DNA from: Phyllobacteriaceae bacterium
GTDB taxonomy: Bacteria; Pseudomonadota; Alphaproteobacteria; Rhizobiales; Rhizobiaceae
Reading direction: 5' to 3'
DNA: 42,765 nt
Assembly (NCBI GenBank): GCA_002708825.1
Contig: PAPF01000038.1
Coordinates: 1 to 42,765 of the forward strand
Of the stretch, positions 8,446-17,895 are shown in pieces. The notes beneath the pieces were generated by a model. It saw only the letters and a list, made by a program, of their open reading frames with translations, did no database searches and had not been told where the DNA came from. Position 1 is the first letter of the stretch. Every line of letters starts with the position of its first letter. The position numbers and the translations under genes are program-made.

Positions 8446-9474
8446 ATGATGAAACTTTCTATGCTCAAGAAGACGGTCGGCGTCGCGGCCTTCATATTGG
8501 GGGTCTCCGGCCAGGTCGTACCGGCCGCAGCGGAGCGCCCCGATGACGGCATGATCCTGAAGTACCAGAAGACATTCGAAGGCAAGACCGTCGCTTTCGT
8601 TCCGGTCACCATGGGATGGGACCTGACACAGGGCTGGATGGCCGCGGTGGAGCGCGATGCCGAAAGGCTCGGCTACTCGGTGACGATCAGAGATTCCAAC
8701 TACAGCGTCGATGCTGGCGCACAGGCGATCTCGCAGCTTATCAACGAGAAGCCCGACATCATCATCGTTCAGAACGCCGACATGCAGGCTTACGTCAAAC
8801 TCATCCAGCGCGCGATGGGTGCCGGGATCAACGTCATTCAGATGAACATGAAGACACCGGTCAACTCGGATGCTTTCGTCGGCGGCGACTGGTATGGCGT
8901 GGGTGTCGAGACCGCGAAGGAAGCGGCGCGTCTTTGCGGTGCCGGAACGTCCGGCAAGATCGCCCTGATCCAGGGCCCGGTGACCGCTCCGCCGAACCAG
9001 CTTGGCGTGGCCGGGGTGAATGATGCCCTGGTGGATTATCCGGATGTGAAACTGGTTGCCACCCAGGCGGCGGATTGGGACGCCTCCAAGGCGCATTCCA
9101 TAGCCTCGACGATCATCAAGCAGCACGACGATCTGTGTGGCTTCATCGGGCTCTGGGACAACATGGACGTGGGTATTGCCGCCGCCATTCGTGAGGCTGG
9201 AAAGCAAGAGCAGATCAAGCTCGTGTCGACCGGCGGCGGAAACAAGGATCTCGGCTGCACCAATGTCGAAAGCGGGGCGTTCTCGTCCTACGTGAAGGTC
9301 GATACGCGCGAACAGGCCAAGGTGCTCGCCTCAACGATCCAGGTGTTGTTGCAGACGCAGCCTGAGCCCGGCTCGCAGCCCTTTGCCGTTTATACCGAGA
9401 ACCAGATCCTGACCCCGGATACGGTTGCTCCGACCTCCTGCTGGAGTGTCGACCAGATCAAGGCCGGCAACTGA
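8446..9474 (+). CDS. Periplasmic sugar-type binding protein (peripla_BP_4 / RbsB-like)
   Basis: 342 residues with a signal peptide (KKTVGVAAFILGV, cleavage near AAAERPDD). The mature protein has the class B binding-protein pattern: TVAFVPVTMGWDLTQGW at the first strand, QAISQLINEKPDIIIVQNAD, and GLWDNMDVGIAAAI in the second lobe. It delivers substrate to the two permeases around it. Two ATGs (8446, 8449) follow GGGAGGAG; the second has the better spacing. Two cysteine pairs in the second half could form disulfides. A strong hairpin follows the stop (9486-9517), which often raises binding-protein mRNA over permease mRNA. Confidence 0.9.
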   Translation: MMKLSMLKKTVGVAAFILGVSGQVVPAAAERPDDGMILKYQKTFEGKTVAFVPVTMGWDLTQGWMAAVERDAERLGYSVTIRDSNYSVDAGAQAISQLINEKPDIIIVQNADMQAYVKLIQRAMGAGINVIQMNMKTPVNSDAFVGGDWYGVGVETAKEAARLCGAGTSGKIALIQGPVTAPPNQLGVAGVNDALVDYPDVKLVATQAADWDASKAHSIASTIIKQHDDLCGFIGLWDNMDVGIAAAIREAGKQEQIKLVSTGGGNKDLGCTNVESGAFSSYVKVDTREQAKVLASTIQVLLQTQPEPGSQPFAVYTENQILTPDTVAPTSCWSVDQIKAGN

Positions 9475-9485
9475 CCTCCCAAGCA

Positions 9486-9517
9486 CGGACGGTCGCCGCA
9501 ACTGCGGCGACCGTTCG
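9486..9517 (+). other. Strong intercistronic hairpin after the ABC binding-protein gene
   Basis: ACGGTCGCCGCA (9489-9500) and TGCGGCGACCGT (9503-9514) form a perfect 12-pair arm set, extendable by one GU and two GC pairs to 9486-9517. No U-run follows, so it is more likely an mRNA-protecting or processing element than a terminator. Confidence 0.7.
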
Positions 9518-9540
9518 AAGCCAGAACCCGGAGTATACGC

Positions 9541-11670
9541 ATGAGTGCGCGCGAAGCCTATTTGCGCTGGCGGTACCGCTTGTTTCCCGACCACGTCGTG
9601 GGCGAGATTCTGTCGAAGAACTGGATCGACAATGCGATCCCGTTCATGTTCCTCGCCATCGCCGTTGCCGTCTTCTCTCTCATCATCCCGAACTTCCTGA
9701 CGATCGGAAGCCTCGGTACGATGGGCGAGCTGCTGGCGGAGTATCTGTTCGTCGCCATCGGCATGACGCTGGTTCTGAAAGCCGGCGGTATCGACCTCAG
9801 CGTCGGGTCGGTCTTTGCCCTGTGCAATTTCTGCGCGCTCTATCTGGTCAACGCTCTTGGAATGCCGCTGATCGTCGTTATCCCGGCCATTCTGGCTCTC
9901 GGCGGTCTCGTCGGTGCGATAAACGGTTTCCTCGTCGGCTTTCTGCGGCTTCGCGCGTTTCTGACCACCCTGGTCACGCTCATCCTCGTGCGCGCCATCG
10001 TGGAACTGTTGTCCCTGAACTTTGGCGTTAACGCCTCTTATTCCGAAACGCCGGTGCCGCAGTGGGATTATCTGGGCGCGGCGCAAATCCTGGGGATGCC
10101 GCTCTCGCTGGTCGTCGCGGCTGTGGTTGCGCTCCTGACCCATGTCCTGATGACCCGCATGCGGTTCGGATGGCATCTGAGCGCCGTCGGCGGTTCGCGC
10201 CGCTCGGCCTACAATATCGGCCTGCCGGTCAAGTGGATCGTGGCCCAGACCTACATTCTGTCGGGCGTGTTTACGGCGGCGGGCGCTCTGTTCTACGCCT
10301 CGCGCCTCGGCAGCATCGGCGGTTCCGTCGGTGTCGGGCTCGAAATCGTCATCCTGACCGCCGCGGTCCTCGGCGGCAACAGCCTGGGCGGCGGGCGCGG
10401 CTCGGTCGCCAAGGCGATCATCGGCACCGTCATCGTGGTCATGGTCACCAACGCCCTGGTGCGGATGGGCCTGCGCACCGGCGCCAGCGATCTGGTCCTG
10501 GGCCTCATCCTGCTGGTGGCCGTGGCCATCGACGTGAAGTGGATGAAAAACCGCCTCAAGGTGCTCAATCGCGCCTATGTCTCGCCCACCTATTTTGCCC
10601 TGCCGGCGTGCCCGCCCACTGCCGAAGGGTCCGGCTCGCCCTACGAGGTTAACAACAAGCTCGCTACCGCCCAACCGATCGGCAAGGGGGAACTCGACGG
10701 GCCCGAGGACATCATCCTCGACGAGGACGATAATCTTTACTGCGGCAGCCGGCATGGCGACGTCATCCGGTTCTTCGCGCCCGATTACAAGAAGCACGAG
10801 GTTTACGTGCATATCGGCGGTCACCCGCTGGGTATGGCCTTCAACCAGGACCGGGAGCTTGTCGTCTGTGTCGGCGGGATGGGGCTCTACAAGGTCACCA
10901 AGGACCGCAAGCCGGTGAAGCTTTCGGACGAAACGAACCGGTCGCTGTTCTCGATCATCGACGACTCGCGCATGCGGCTCGCCGACGACCTCGATATTGC
11001 GCCGGACGGCCGGATATTCTTCTCGGAGGCGACGATCCGCTACGAGATTCACGACTGGGTGCTCGACGCGCTCGAATCGCGGGGCAATGGCCGCATCATC
11101 TGCTACGATCCGCGTGACGGCTCGTCGCGCACCATTCTGCCCAAGCTGCAGTTCCCGAACGGGATCACCATGGCGGGCGACGGCGAGTCCTTCCTCTTCG
11201 CCGAGACCTGGGGCTGCCGGATCAGCCGCTACTGGTTCAACGGCCCCCGCAAGGGGCAGACGGAAGTCGTGATCCCGGATCTTCCGGGTTATCCCGACAA
11301 TATCAACAAGGCCTCCGACGGCACCTTCTGGTGCGCCATCCTCGGCATGAGGTCGCCCACCTTCGACCTCGCCCAGCGAATGCCGCAATTCCGCCGGCGC
11401 ATGGTCTACCGCGTGGCAAGCGATGAGTGGATGTATCCGAACATGAACTCCGGCTGCGTCTTCAAGTTCGATCTGGACGGCAAGGTGCTCGACGTTCTGT
11501 GGGATCGCGACGGCATCAAGCATCCTTCGATCACCTCGATCCGTGAGCACAAGGGGCGCCTGTTCCTGGGCGGGCTCTTCAACGACCGGATCGGCGTCTA
11601 CGACATTCCCGGCGCCGACCCGGAATGGACGGGCATCCGGCATTATTGGGGGGGCAAGACCGGTGAGTAA
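9541..11670 (+). CDS. ABC permease fused to a strictosidine-synthase/SMP-30-like propeller
   Basis: 709 residues, about twice a normal permease. Residues 1 to about 340 are an RbsC-like CUT2 permease (VAIGMTLVLKAGGIDLSVGS; late GGNSLGGGRGSVAKAIIGT; last helix ends KWMKNR). From about 370 to the end it is a soluble six-bladed propeller of the strictosidine synthase/SMP-30 type: GPEDIILDEDDNLYCGS, ADDLDIAPDGRIFFSEAT, FPNGITMAGDGESFLFAETW, DLPGYPDNINKASDGTFW. By helix count and the positive residues after the last helix, the propeller should face the cytoplasm. It may be a lactone hydrolase acting on incoming substrate. The next gene is a free relative and overlaps it by eight bases. Confidence 0.85.
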   Translation: MSAREAYLRWRYRLFPDHVVGEILSKNWIDNAIPFMFLAIAVAVFSLIIPNFLTIGSLGTMGELLAEYLFVAIGMTLVLKAGGIDLSVGSVFALCNFCALYLVNALGMPLIVVIPAILALGGLVGAINGFLVGFLRLRAFLTTLVTLILVRAIVELLSLNFGVNASYSETPVPQWDYLGAAQILGMPLSLVVAAVVALLTHVLMTRMRFGWHLSAVGGSRRSAYNIGLPVKWIVAQTYILSGVFTAAGALFYASRLGSIGGSVGVGLEIVILTAAVLGGNSLGGGRGSVAKAIIGTVIVVMVTNALVRMGLRTGASDLVLGLILLVAVAIDVKWMKNRLKVLNRAYVSPTYFALPACPPTAEGSGSPYEVNNKLATAQPIGKGELDGPEDIILDEDDNLYCGSRHGDVIRFFAPDYKKHEVYVHIGGHPLGMAFNQDRELVVCVGGMGLYKVTKDRKPVKLSDETNRSLFSIIDDSRMRLADDLDIAPDGRIFFSEATIRYEIHDWVLDALESRGNGRIICYDPRDGSSRTILPKLQFPNGITMAGDGESFLFAETWGCRISRYWFNGPRKGQTEVVIPDLPGYPDNINKASDGTFWCAILGMRSPTFDLAQRMPQFRRRMVYRVASDEWMYPNMNSGCVFKFDLDGKVLDVLWDRDGIKHPSITSIREHKGRLFLGGLFNDRIGVYDIPGADPEWTGIRHYWGGKTGE

Positions 11671-12742
11671 CGTCTTTTCCCGCATGTTCGACCGCTTCCG
11701 CGGCAGCGGCAGCGCAGCCATCACCCTGCCGCCGATGGACGGCGCAATGCGCCCCAACACCCGCATCGACGAAGCCGAAGAGGTGGCTGCCGTGATGGCT
11801 CCGGACAACCTTGCAGAGGGTGCGGATGGCATCCTGCTGTCGTCCGGTGCCCGGTTGCTGAGCCTGGGCCCGTCGAAGAAGACCGATACCGTCTGGACCG
11901 CGTCGAGCGACATCGCATGTCTGGCCGCTCATCCTCCGGGTACGCTGGCCGCGGGGCTCGATGAAGGGCGCCTCGTTATCCGGGGCGGGGCGCATGACGG
12001 GCGGGCGTTCACCAAATTGGGGGACCTGCCGATCATGTGCCCCACTGCTCTCGCCTTTGCCGATGACAATACGCTCATCGTCTGTCTGGGCAGTCGGGAT
12101 CACCGGATGAGTGACTGGAAGGTCGATCTGATGACCCACGGCGCCAGCGGCTCGGTCTGGAAGATCGACCTCGCCAGCGGTGCATCAACCTGCATGGCGC
12201 AGGGGCTGGCTTTCCCGTATGGCGTCCTTGCGACCGAGAATGGCGATATCGTCGTCTCGGAAAGCTGGCGTCATCGCCTGTTGCGGATATCGCCGGATGG
12301 CCGTGTCGAGGTCGTCATCGACGAACTGCCCGGGTATCCGGCGCGATTGGCACGCGCGGGTGAGGACGGGGACTTCTGGCTTTCGATTTTTGCACCACGC
12401 ACGCAACTCGTCGAATTTGTCCTGCGCGAAGACGAGTATCGCCGCCGCATGGTGGAGACGATCGACCCCGAATACTGGATCGCGCCGTCCCTGCATCATC
12501 CGGATTCCTATCTGGAGCCCATGCAGGGCGGCAGCCTCAAGCAGCTCGGGGAACTGAAGCCTTGGGCGCCATCGCGGTCGCTGGGGATCGTGGTCCGTCT
12601 GGACGGCAACGGGCATTCCGTCGAGAGCTTGCACTCGCGCGCGAACGGGGTGCGTCACGGCGTAACCAGCTGTCTCCCTACCGGTGATGGCCTGCTGATG
12701 ACCTGCAAGGGCGGCGATGTCGTCGTGCGAGCGGAGATATAG
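11663..12742 (+). CDS. Stand-alone strictosidine-synthase/SMP-30-like propeller protein
   Basis: 359 residues from a GTG at 11663, preceded by a G-rich run, that overlaps the end of the fused permease by eight bases; ATG 11684 is a possible alternative. It carries the same blade motifs as the propeller of the preceding gene: FPYGVLATENGDIVVSESW, then RVEVVIDELPGYPARL and DGDFWLSIF. The two are therefore likely paralogues. No signal peptide, so cytoplasmic. Enzymes of this fold hydrolyse lactones or related esters with a bound divalent cation; the substrate here is unknown. The pair could handle one ligand sequentially or form a heteromer; both are guesses. Confidence 0.72.
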   Translation: MSNVFSRMFDRFRGSGSAAITLPPMDGAMRPNTRIDEAEEVAAVMAPDNLAEGADGILLSSGARLLSLGPSKKTDTVWTASSDIACLAAHPPGTLAAGLDEGRLVIRGGAHDGRAFTKLGDLPIMCPTALAFADDNTLIVCLGSRDHRMSDWKVDLMTHGASGSVWKIDLASGASTCMAQGLAFPYGVLATENGDIVVSESWRHRLLRISPDGRVEVVIDELPGYPARLARAGEDGDFWLSIFAPRTQLVEFVLREDEYRRRMVETIDPEYWIAPSLHHPDSYLEPMQGGSLKQLGELKPWAPSRSLGIVVRLDGNGHSVESLHSRANGVRHGVTSCLPTGDGLLMTCKGGDVVVRAEI

Positions 12743-12752
12743 GAGGATGGCC

Positions 12753-14255
12753 ATGGAGACATCCAAGCTGATCGAAATGCGGTCCGCGACCAAGGAGTAC
12801 CGCGGGGTCGCCGCGGTCAAGAAGGTCGATTTCACGCTCATGTCCGGCGAGGTCCACGCCTTGCTGGGCGAGAACGGGGCCGGCAAATCCACATTGACGA
12901 AGATAATGGCGGGGGTCACCCAGCTGACCGAGGGCGAGATGCTGCTCGACGGCCGACCGGTTACCTTCATGACGCCCGGCGAAGCCCTGTCGAACGGTGT
13001 CGCCATGGTGTTTCAGGAAACCAGCCTCGTCCCCAGCATGACGGTCGCCCAGAACCTTTTCCTGGGCGAGGAGAAACTCTTCAACCGGCTTCGCGGCATC
13101 TACATCAGCGCCCAGCAGTTCATGCAGTCACTGAACTTCCAGGTGAATCCCTGGGCCGATGTCGCGACGCTCGGCGCCGCCCAGAAACAGATGGTGGAGA
13201 TCGCGAGGGCCGTGCGCCAGAACGCACGGGTCATCATTTTCGACGAACCCACCGCCACGCTGACGCCCGAGGAGAAGCGGCATTTCTTTGCGCTGATCAA
13301 GGACCTCAGGCAGCGGGGCGTTTCGGTGATCTTCATCAGCCACGCCCTCGAGGAAGCCTTGAGCATCGCCGACAGGATCACCGTTCTGCGGGACGGCGAA
13401 CTGGTGGTGAGCGACACTGTCGACAAGTTCGACCGGGAAAAGATCGTTCAGGCGATGGTGGGCCGCACCCTGTCGGACGATCTCTATCACAGCCATGGCG
13501 AGGACACGGTCCGGCGGCCGGGCCGCAAAATTCTGTCGGTGCAGAACCTGTCGATGTCACGCGTCGTCAAGAACACCTCGTTCTCGGTCTATGGCGGCCA
13601 GGTCACCGGAATATTCGGCCTGATCGGCTCCGGGCGCACCGAAGCCGCCAAGGTGATCTCCGGCATCTACAAGCGCGACTTCTTTCATGGTGGCGAGGTG
13701 AAGCTCGATAACAAGCCCATTCGCTACCGCACACCGCGCCCGGCCGTGCAGGACGGGATCGTCTATGTGACCGAGGACCGAAAGGTCGAGGGGTTTTACG
13801 AAAGCATGTCGATAGCCGACAACATCCATCGTGCCGCGCAGGCCGCCAATGTCAGCTCAAGCGTCTTCGTCAGCTATTCCGAGATCAAGGAGATGGCGCA
13901 GGAGTGGACCAAGAAACTCAACATCAGGGCCATCAATTCCAATGCGCGCGTCATCGAGCTGTCCGGGGGCAATCAGCAGAAGGTCGTGATCGCGCGGTCG
14001 CTGGTGCAGAAGCCCAAGGTGATCTTCTTCGACGAGCCGACGCGCGGCGTCGACGTGGGCGCGATCTCGGAAATTCACCACCTGATCAATACGCTGGCAG
14101 AGGAAGGAATAGCCGTCGTGGTAATCTCGTCTTATCTCCCTGAAATCATGAACATATCCGACAGGATCCTCGTCTGCCGCGCCGGGCGCATCGTCGAGGA
14201 ATTCACCCCCGAGGACGCAACGGAGGAGCGCATCATGTATGCGGCGGTGCACTGA
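12753..14255 (+). CDS. ABC transporter ATPase, double-domain RbsA-like
   Basis: 500 residues with two ABC domains. Domain 1 has Walker A GENGAGKST (about 38-46), Walker B VIIFDEPTATLT and its H-loop FISHALEEA; its signature is diverged (LGAAQKQMVEIARA). Domain 2 has the relaxed glycine loop GLIGSGRTEAAK usual for RbsA proteins, a canonical LSGGNQQKVVIARSL and FFDEPTRGVDVGA. It powers the importer formed with the permeases at 7413 and 9541. I start at ATG 12753, six bases after AGGAGG (12741-12746); the ATG at 12747 touches the ribosome site and is unlikely. The stop overlaps the next start (TGATG). Confidence 0.92.
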   Translation: METSKLIEMRSATKEYRGVAAVKKVDFTLMSGEVHALLGENGAGKSTLTKIMAGVTQLTEGEMLLDGRPVTFMTPGEALSNGVAMVFQETSLVPSMTVAQNLFLGEEKLFNRLRGIYISAQQFMQSLNFQVNPWADVATLGAAQKQMVEIARAVRQNARVIIFDEPTATLTPEEKRHFFALIKDLRQRGVSVIFISHALEEALSIADRITVLRDGELVVSDTVDKFDREKIVQAMVGRTLSDDLYHSHGEDTVRRPGRKILSVQNLSMSRVVKNTSFSVYGGQVTGIFGLIGSGRTEAAKVISGIYKRDFFHGGEVKLDNKPIRYRTPRPAVQDGIVYVTEDRKVEGFYESMSIADNIHRAAQAANVSSSVFVSYSEIKEMAQEWTKKLNIRAINSNARVIELSGGNQQKVVIARSLVQKPKVIFFDEPTRGVDVGAISEIHHLINTLAEEGIAVVVISSYLPEIMNISDRILVCRAGRIVEEFTPEDATEERIMYAAVH

Positions 14256-15235
14256 TGGCCGGGGGGCGTGCCTCCGCGCCACCGCCGGGCGGGCGCGTCT
14301 GCATCGTCGGCGCGGGTTTCATGGGCTGCGTGATCGCCACGCTCTATGCGCGGCACGGCTATGACGTCGTCATCTGCGACACCCAGCCTGCCATGCTCGA
14401 GAGCTTCGCCGAACGCGCGCGGCCGATCGCTGCGAGCTTTTCGGACGACAGCGCCGAGATCGACGCCATGGTGAGCCGGGTGCGCACCGAGCCGTCGCTG
14501 GAGGGTGCAGTGGCAGGGGCCTTCATGGTGCATGAAGCAGTGCAGGAGGTTCTGGCGACGAAGCAGGCCGTTTTCGAGGAGTTGGACCGGCTCTGCCCGC
14601 CGGAGGTCGTCCTGGCGACCAACACCTCGTCGTTCCTGATTTCCGACATCGCCGAGCGCGTCACCAACCGCGAGCGGGTGGTGGGGATTCACTACATCAC
14701 ACCGGGCCATATCATCCCGGTGATCGAGATCATCCACGGCAGCTTCACGCCGCCCGAATTGATCGAATGGGCGCGGGCCTTCATCCAGTCGATTGATCAT
14801 GTGGGCGTGGCCTGTCCCGAACGGCCGGGCTTCCTCATCAACAAGATCCAGTTCGCGATGCTGACCGAGATCTACCGCCTGGTCGACGAGGGGCTGGCCA
14901 GTCGTGACGACATCGATGCCGCCGTGCGCCTGAGCCTCGGCCCCCGGCTCGCCCTTTGGGGGCCGCTGCTGACCGAGGACCTGATCGTTTCCAAGAAAAC
15001 CGCTCTGGCCGTGACGGATTCGCTCTACGAACAGACGGGCGACGAGAGCTACAAGGGGCGAAAAGCACTTCGGGACCTGGTGGACCGGGGGGACCTCGGC
15101 GTCATGACGGGGCGGGGCTGGTATGCGTTCGAGGGGGACAGGAACGAGACCATCATGGAACGCGACCGGCAACTCACGGCGCTTTTCGACTGGTTACGCG
15201 AAGCCAACGCCGTCGATCGCCTCAAGGTCCGTTAG
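14255..15235 (+). CDS. 3-hydroxyacyl-CoA dehydrogenase-family NAD-dependent oxidoreductase
   Basis: 326 residues. The Rossmann loop is VCIVGAGFMGCVIATLYARHG, with an acidic residue at the end of the second strand (VVICD), favouring NAD. LATNTSS follows, then the catalytic histidine region GIHYITPGHIIPVIEII, the ERPGFLINKIQF hinge and a C-terminal domain ending GRGWYAFEG. The family covers L-3-hydroxyacyl-CoA dehydrogenases but also carnitine and L-gulonate 3-dehydrogenases; the lone NAD-plus-helical architecture at this size fits any of these. The start overlaps the ATPase stop by one base. Likely oxidises a hydroxy acid or hydroxy ester made from the imported compound. Confidence 0.82.
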   Translation: MAGGRASAPPPGGRVCIVGAGFMGCVIATLYARHGYDVVICDTQPAMLESFAERARPIAASFSDDSAEIDAMVSRVRTEPSLEGAVAGAFMVHEAVQEVLATKQAVFEELDRLCPPEVVLATNTSSFLISDIAERVTNRERVVGIHYITPGHIIPVIEIIHGSFTPPELIEWARAFIQSIDHVGVACPERPGFLINKIQFAMLTEIYRLVDEGLASRDDIDAAVRLSLGPRLALWGPLLTEDLIVSKKTALAVTDSLYEQTGDESYKGRKALRDLVDRGDLGVMTGRGWYAFEGDRNETIMERDRQLTALFDWLREANAVDRLKVR

Positions 15236-15259
15236 CGGGAAGGGTGCCGCCCCCCTTTG

Positions 15260-15290
15260 CCGGTCTGGAGGCGTCTCGGTTCCAGACCGG
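15260..15290 (+). other. Perfect intercistronic hairpin before the aldehyde dehydrogenase
   Basis: CCGGTCTGGA (15260-15269) and TCCAGACCGG (15281-15290), ten perfect pairs around an 11-base loop. No U-run, so read-through into the next gene is expected. It may stabilise or process the mRNA. Confidence 0.6.
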
Positions 15291-15320
15291 TCAAGCGGAG
15301 GCAAAACAGGAGATTCAATA

Positions 15321-16820
15321 GTGAACACCGTGAAGCAAGCCGATAGCGGCCCCTGGGAGCCGGCACTGCCGACAAACCGTGGCCTCTATTATGGCGGGGC
15401 ATGGCACGACCCGGTGACGGGAAGCTATGCGCCGACCTTTGATCCCGGCCGGGGCACAACCCTTTGCGACGTGGCGGAGAGCACGGCCGAGGACATCGAC
15501 AAGGCGGTCGAGGCCGCGCGCGCCGGCTTTCTCGTGTGGCGCGACACGCCACCGCTGGAGCGCGCGCGAATTTTGAAGGAGATCGCGCGGATCCTGCGCG
15601 ACAACGCCAGGGAACTGGCAACCATCGACGCGGCCAATTGCGGCAATCCCGTTGCCGAAATGATGGGGGACGCGCGGATCGCGGCGGCCCAGACCGAGTT
15701 TTTCGCCGGGCTGGTGACGGAAATTAAGGGCGCGACCATTCCCATGGGGCCGGATGCGCTGAACTACTCGATCCGCCAGCCGCTCGGCGTTGTGGCGCGT
15801 ATCGTCGCCTTCAACCACCCGTTCATGTTCGTCGCCGGCAAGATGGCGGCGCCGCTGGCCGCCGGCAATGCGGTGATCATGAAACCGCCGGCGCAGGCGC
15901 CACTATCGTCGCTGCGGCTTGCCGAACTGGTTGGAGACCTGTTGCCTCCGGGTGTATTCAACGTGATCCCTGGCGGCACGGCACCGGGCGCGGCGCTGGC
16001 CGGTCATGCGGGCGTCGACAAGGTGACGCTGATCGGCAGCGTTCCGGCGGGCCGCGCGGTGATGCGCTCGGCAAGCGATACCGTCAAGCCCGTGCTCCTG
16101 GAACTGGGCGGCAAGAACGCACTGATCGGCTTCGGTGATTCCGATCCCGATGCCGTTGCCAGGGCCGTGGTCGGCGGCATGAACTTCACCTGGTGCGGGC
16201 AGTCCTGCGGTTCGACCAGCCGCGCGTTCCTGCATGCCGACATTCACGACGCGGTTGTCGAACGGGTGCGCGAGGCCGCGTCCAGGTTCAGGCCGGGCAT
16301 CCCGACCGATCCGCAGACGACAATGGGGGCGATCGTCAACAAGGCACAGCACGAGCGCGTCCTGTCCTACATAAGATCGGCGAAGGAAGAGGGGGCCACG
16401 CTGGTCTATGGCGGCAATGTCCCCGACGACCCGGCGCTCAAGGACGGCTTTTATGTCGAGCCGACGATCTTCTCAGACGTCAGGGCGACCATGCGCATCG
16501 CGCGCGAGGAAATCTTCGGCCCCGTGCTCGCGGTGTTCAAGTGGGACGACGAGAGTGCGATGATCGAGGATGTCAACAGCCTCGAATACGGCCTGACCTG
16601 CTCCATCTGGACGCGCGACCTGGAGACGGCGCACAGAACCGCCCAGGCGGTCGAGGCGGGTTTCGTGTGGATCAACGAGGTCTCGAAGCATTTCATCGGC
16701 GCGCCTTTCGGCGGCGTGAAGCAGTCGGGGATCGGCCGCGAGGAGTCGATCGAGGAACTCCTCGGCTTCACGCACGAAAAGAACATTCACGTGAACCTGG
16801 CAGGCCAGCCACGCGCATAG
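15321..16820 (+). CDS. NAD(P)-dependent aldehyde dehydrogenase
   Basis: 499 residues, the standard ALDH length. All catalytic features are visible: IVAFNHPF with Asn165, the cofactor lysine in AVIMKPPAQ, Glu261 in LLELGGKN, and the nucleophile Cys296 in WCGQSCGSTS; EEIFGPVLAVFKW and the late FGGVKQSGIGREESIEEL close the fold. It resembles the betaine/semialdehyde/aromatic aldehyde group, but the substrate is not readable. Start: GTG at 15321, eight bases after AGGAG; the frame is open to 15123, but that extension is arginine/serine-rich and overlaps the previous gene. Together with the preceding dehydrogenase it suggests alcohol-to-aldehyde-to-acid steps on the operon's substrate. Confidence 0.9.
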   Translation: MNTVKQADSGPWEPALPTNRGLYYGGAWHDPVTGSYAPTFDPGRGTTLCDVAESTAEDIDKAVEAARAGFLVWRDTPPLERARILKEIARILRDNARELATIDAANCGNPVAEMMGDARIAAAQTEFFAGLVTEIKGATIPMGPDALNYSIRQPLGVVARIVAFNHPFMFVAGKMAAPLAAGNAVIMKPPAQAPLSSLRLAELVGDLLPPGVFNVIPGGTAPGAALAGHAGVDKVTLIGSVPAGRAVMRSASDTVKPVLLELGGKNALIGFGDSDPDAVARAVVGGMNFTWCGQSCGSTSRAFLHADIHDAVVERVREAASRFRPGIPTDPQTTMGAIVNKAQHERVLSYIRSAKEEGATLVYGGNVPDDPALKDGFYVEPTIFSDVRATMRIAREEIFGPVLAVFKWDDESAMIEDVNSLEYGLTCSIWTRDLETAHRTAQAVEAGFVWINEVSKHFIGAPFGGVKQSGIGREESIEELLGFTHEKNIHVNLAGQPRA

Positions 16821-16888
16821 CCGGCGCATAGGGCAGGGCCTGCCGACACACCTTCTCTCAATTGCGTGTTATTAAAGGAGGAACCGCA

Positions 16889-17863
16889 ATGAACATCATG
16901 AAAAGTGCAGCCGTTGCAGTTGCCGCGATCGTCTCCGCATCGGGGACATCGCAGGCACAGGATCTTCGTCTTCTGTCGAGTTGGGATTCCAGCTACGCCG
17001 CGGTGAGCGAAGTCCTGGTGCCGTTTGTCGAAGCGCTCAAGGAGAAGACGGCGGCCGATATCGACATCAATGTGATGGGCCCGGAGACAGTGCCGCCTTT
17101 TGAGCAACTCGACCCGGTGGGCCGGGGCCTTTTCGACATGCTGTTCACCAACGGCGCCTATCATTTCAACGAGATCTCCGTCGGCATGACGCTCGACGCC
17201 ATGAGCGGCGATACCGAAGCGCTGCGCGAGGGCGGCGTCTGGCAGGCGGCCGACGCCCGCTATCAGGAGATGGGGCTGAAGCTGATAGCCGTGCTCTACG
17301 ACCTGAACGGATATCACATCATGCTCAAGGAGCCGGTGACAGGCGACGGTCTTGCCGGACGCCGTATCCGGGGTACGCCCATCTATCACCCGGTGATCGA
17401 AGCCCTTGGCGGTTCGCCGGTCGTCCTGTCGGGCGGGGAGATCTATCCCTCGCTGGAGCGCGGCGTGGTGGACGGAGCGGCCTGGCCGACGGTCGGCGCG
17501 GTCGCCTACAAGTGGTACGAGGTCGCCGGCTACATGATGCGCCCCACCTTCGGTCAGGTATCGCATATGGTCCTGATGAATCTCGATACCTGGAATGGGC
17601 TGGACGAGGCGACCCGCTCCGAAATCGAGGCCACTGCGCGTGAATTCGAGCTCGAGGCGAACAGGATTTTCAACGGTCTCGCCGACAAGGAGCGCGAGAC
17701 GCTCGAGGCCAACGGCATGCAAGTCACCGACCTGAGCGAAGAGATGGTCACGAAACTCCGTGATGCGTTCTTCAAGGGAACCCTCGACCTTGCCGCGACC
17801 AAGAGCGGCGATGCGGTCGAAGAAATTCGCACCCTTGCGATCAATGCCGGCCTGGATCAGTAG
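16889..17863 (+). CDS. TRAP transporter binding protein, DctP family
   Basis: 324 residues with a signal peptide ending near SGTSQAQDLRL. The DctP pattern includes LAGRRIRGTPIYHPVIEALG and the substrate-arginine region that binds a carboxylate, then SLERGVVDGAAWPTVGAV. It is a carboxylate-binding extracytoplasmic protein feeding the DctQM membrane subunits encoded next. Start: ATG 16889, six bases after AAAGGAGG (16875-16882). The frame stays open a little upstream to 16862, which I reject. The unit thus carries two import systems, so the TRAP may take up an acidic relative of the ABC substrate. Confidence 0.9.
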   Translation: MNIMKSAAVAVAAIVSASGTSQAQDLRLLSSWDSSYAAVSEVLVPFVEALKEKTAADIDINVMGPETVPPFEQLDPVGRGLFDMLFTNGAYHFNEISVGMTLDAMSGDTEALREGGVWQAADARYQEMGLKLIAVLYDLNGYHIMLKEPVTGDGLAGRRIRGTPIYHPVIEALGGSPVVLSGGEIYPSLERGVVDGAAWPTVGAVAYKWYEVAGYMMRPTFGQVSHMVLMNLDTWNGLDEATRSEIEATAREFELEANRIFNGLADKERETLEANGMQVTDLSEEMVTKLRDAFFKGTLDLAATKSGDAVEEIRTLAINAGLDQ

Positions 17864-17895
17864 TTTTTGGCGGGACATTGCTGGACCCGTACCTG

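Noticed and set aside
9331-11913. An 860-codon open frame on the minus strand
   Set aside because: Lies antisense to the fused permease, the clear coding frame, and is rich in histidine, arginine and aspartate as expected for a GC-rich shadow.
16832-16844. Small hairpin GGCAG/CTGCC after the aldehyde dehydrogenase gene
   Set aside because: Five pairs and a three-base loop, too weak to call.
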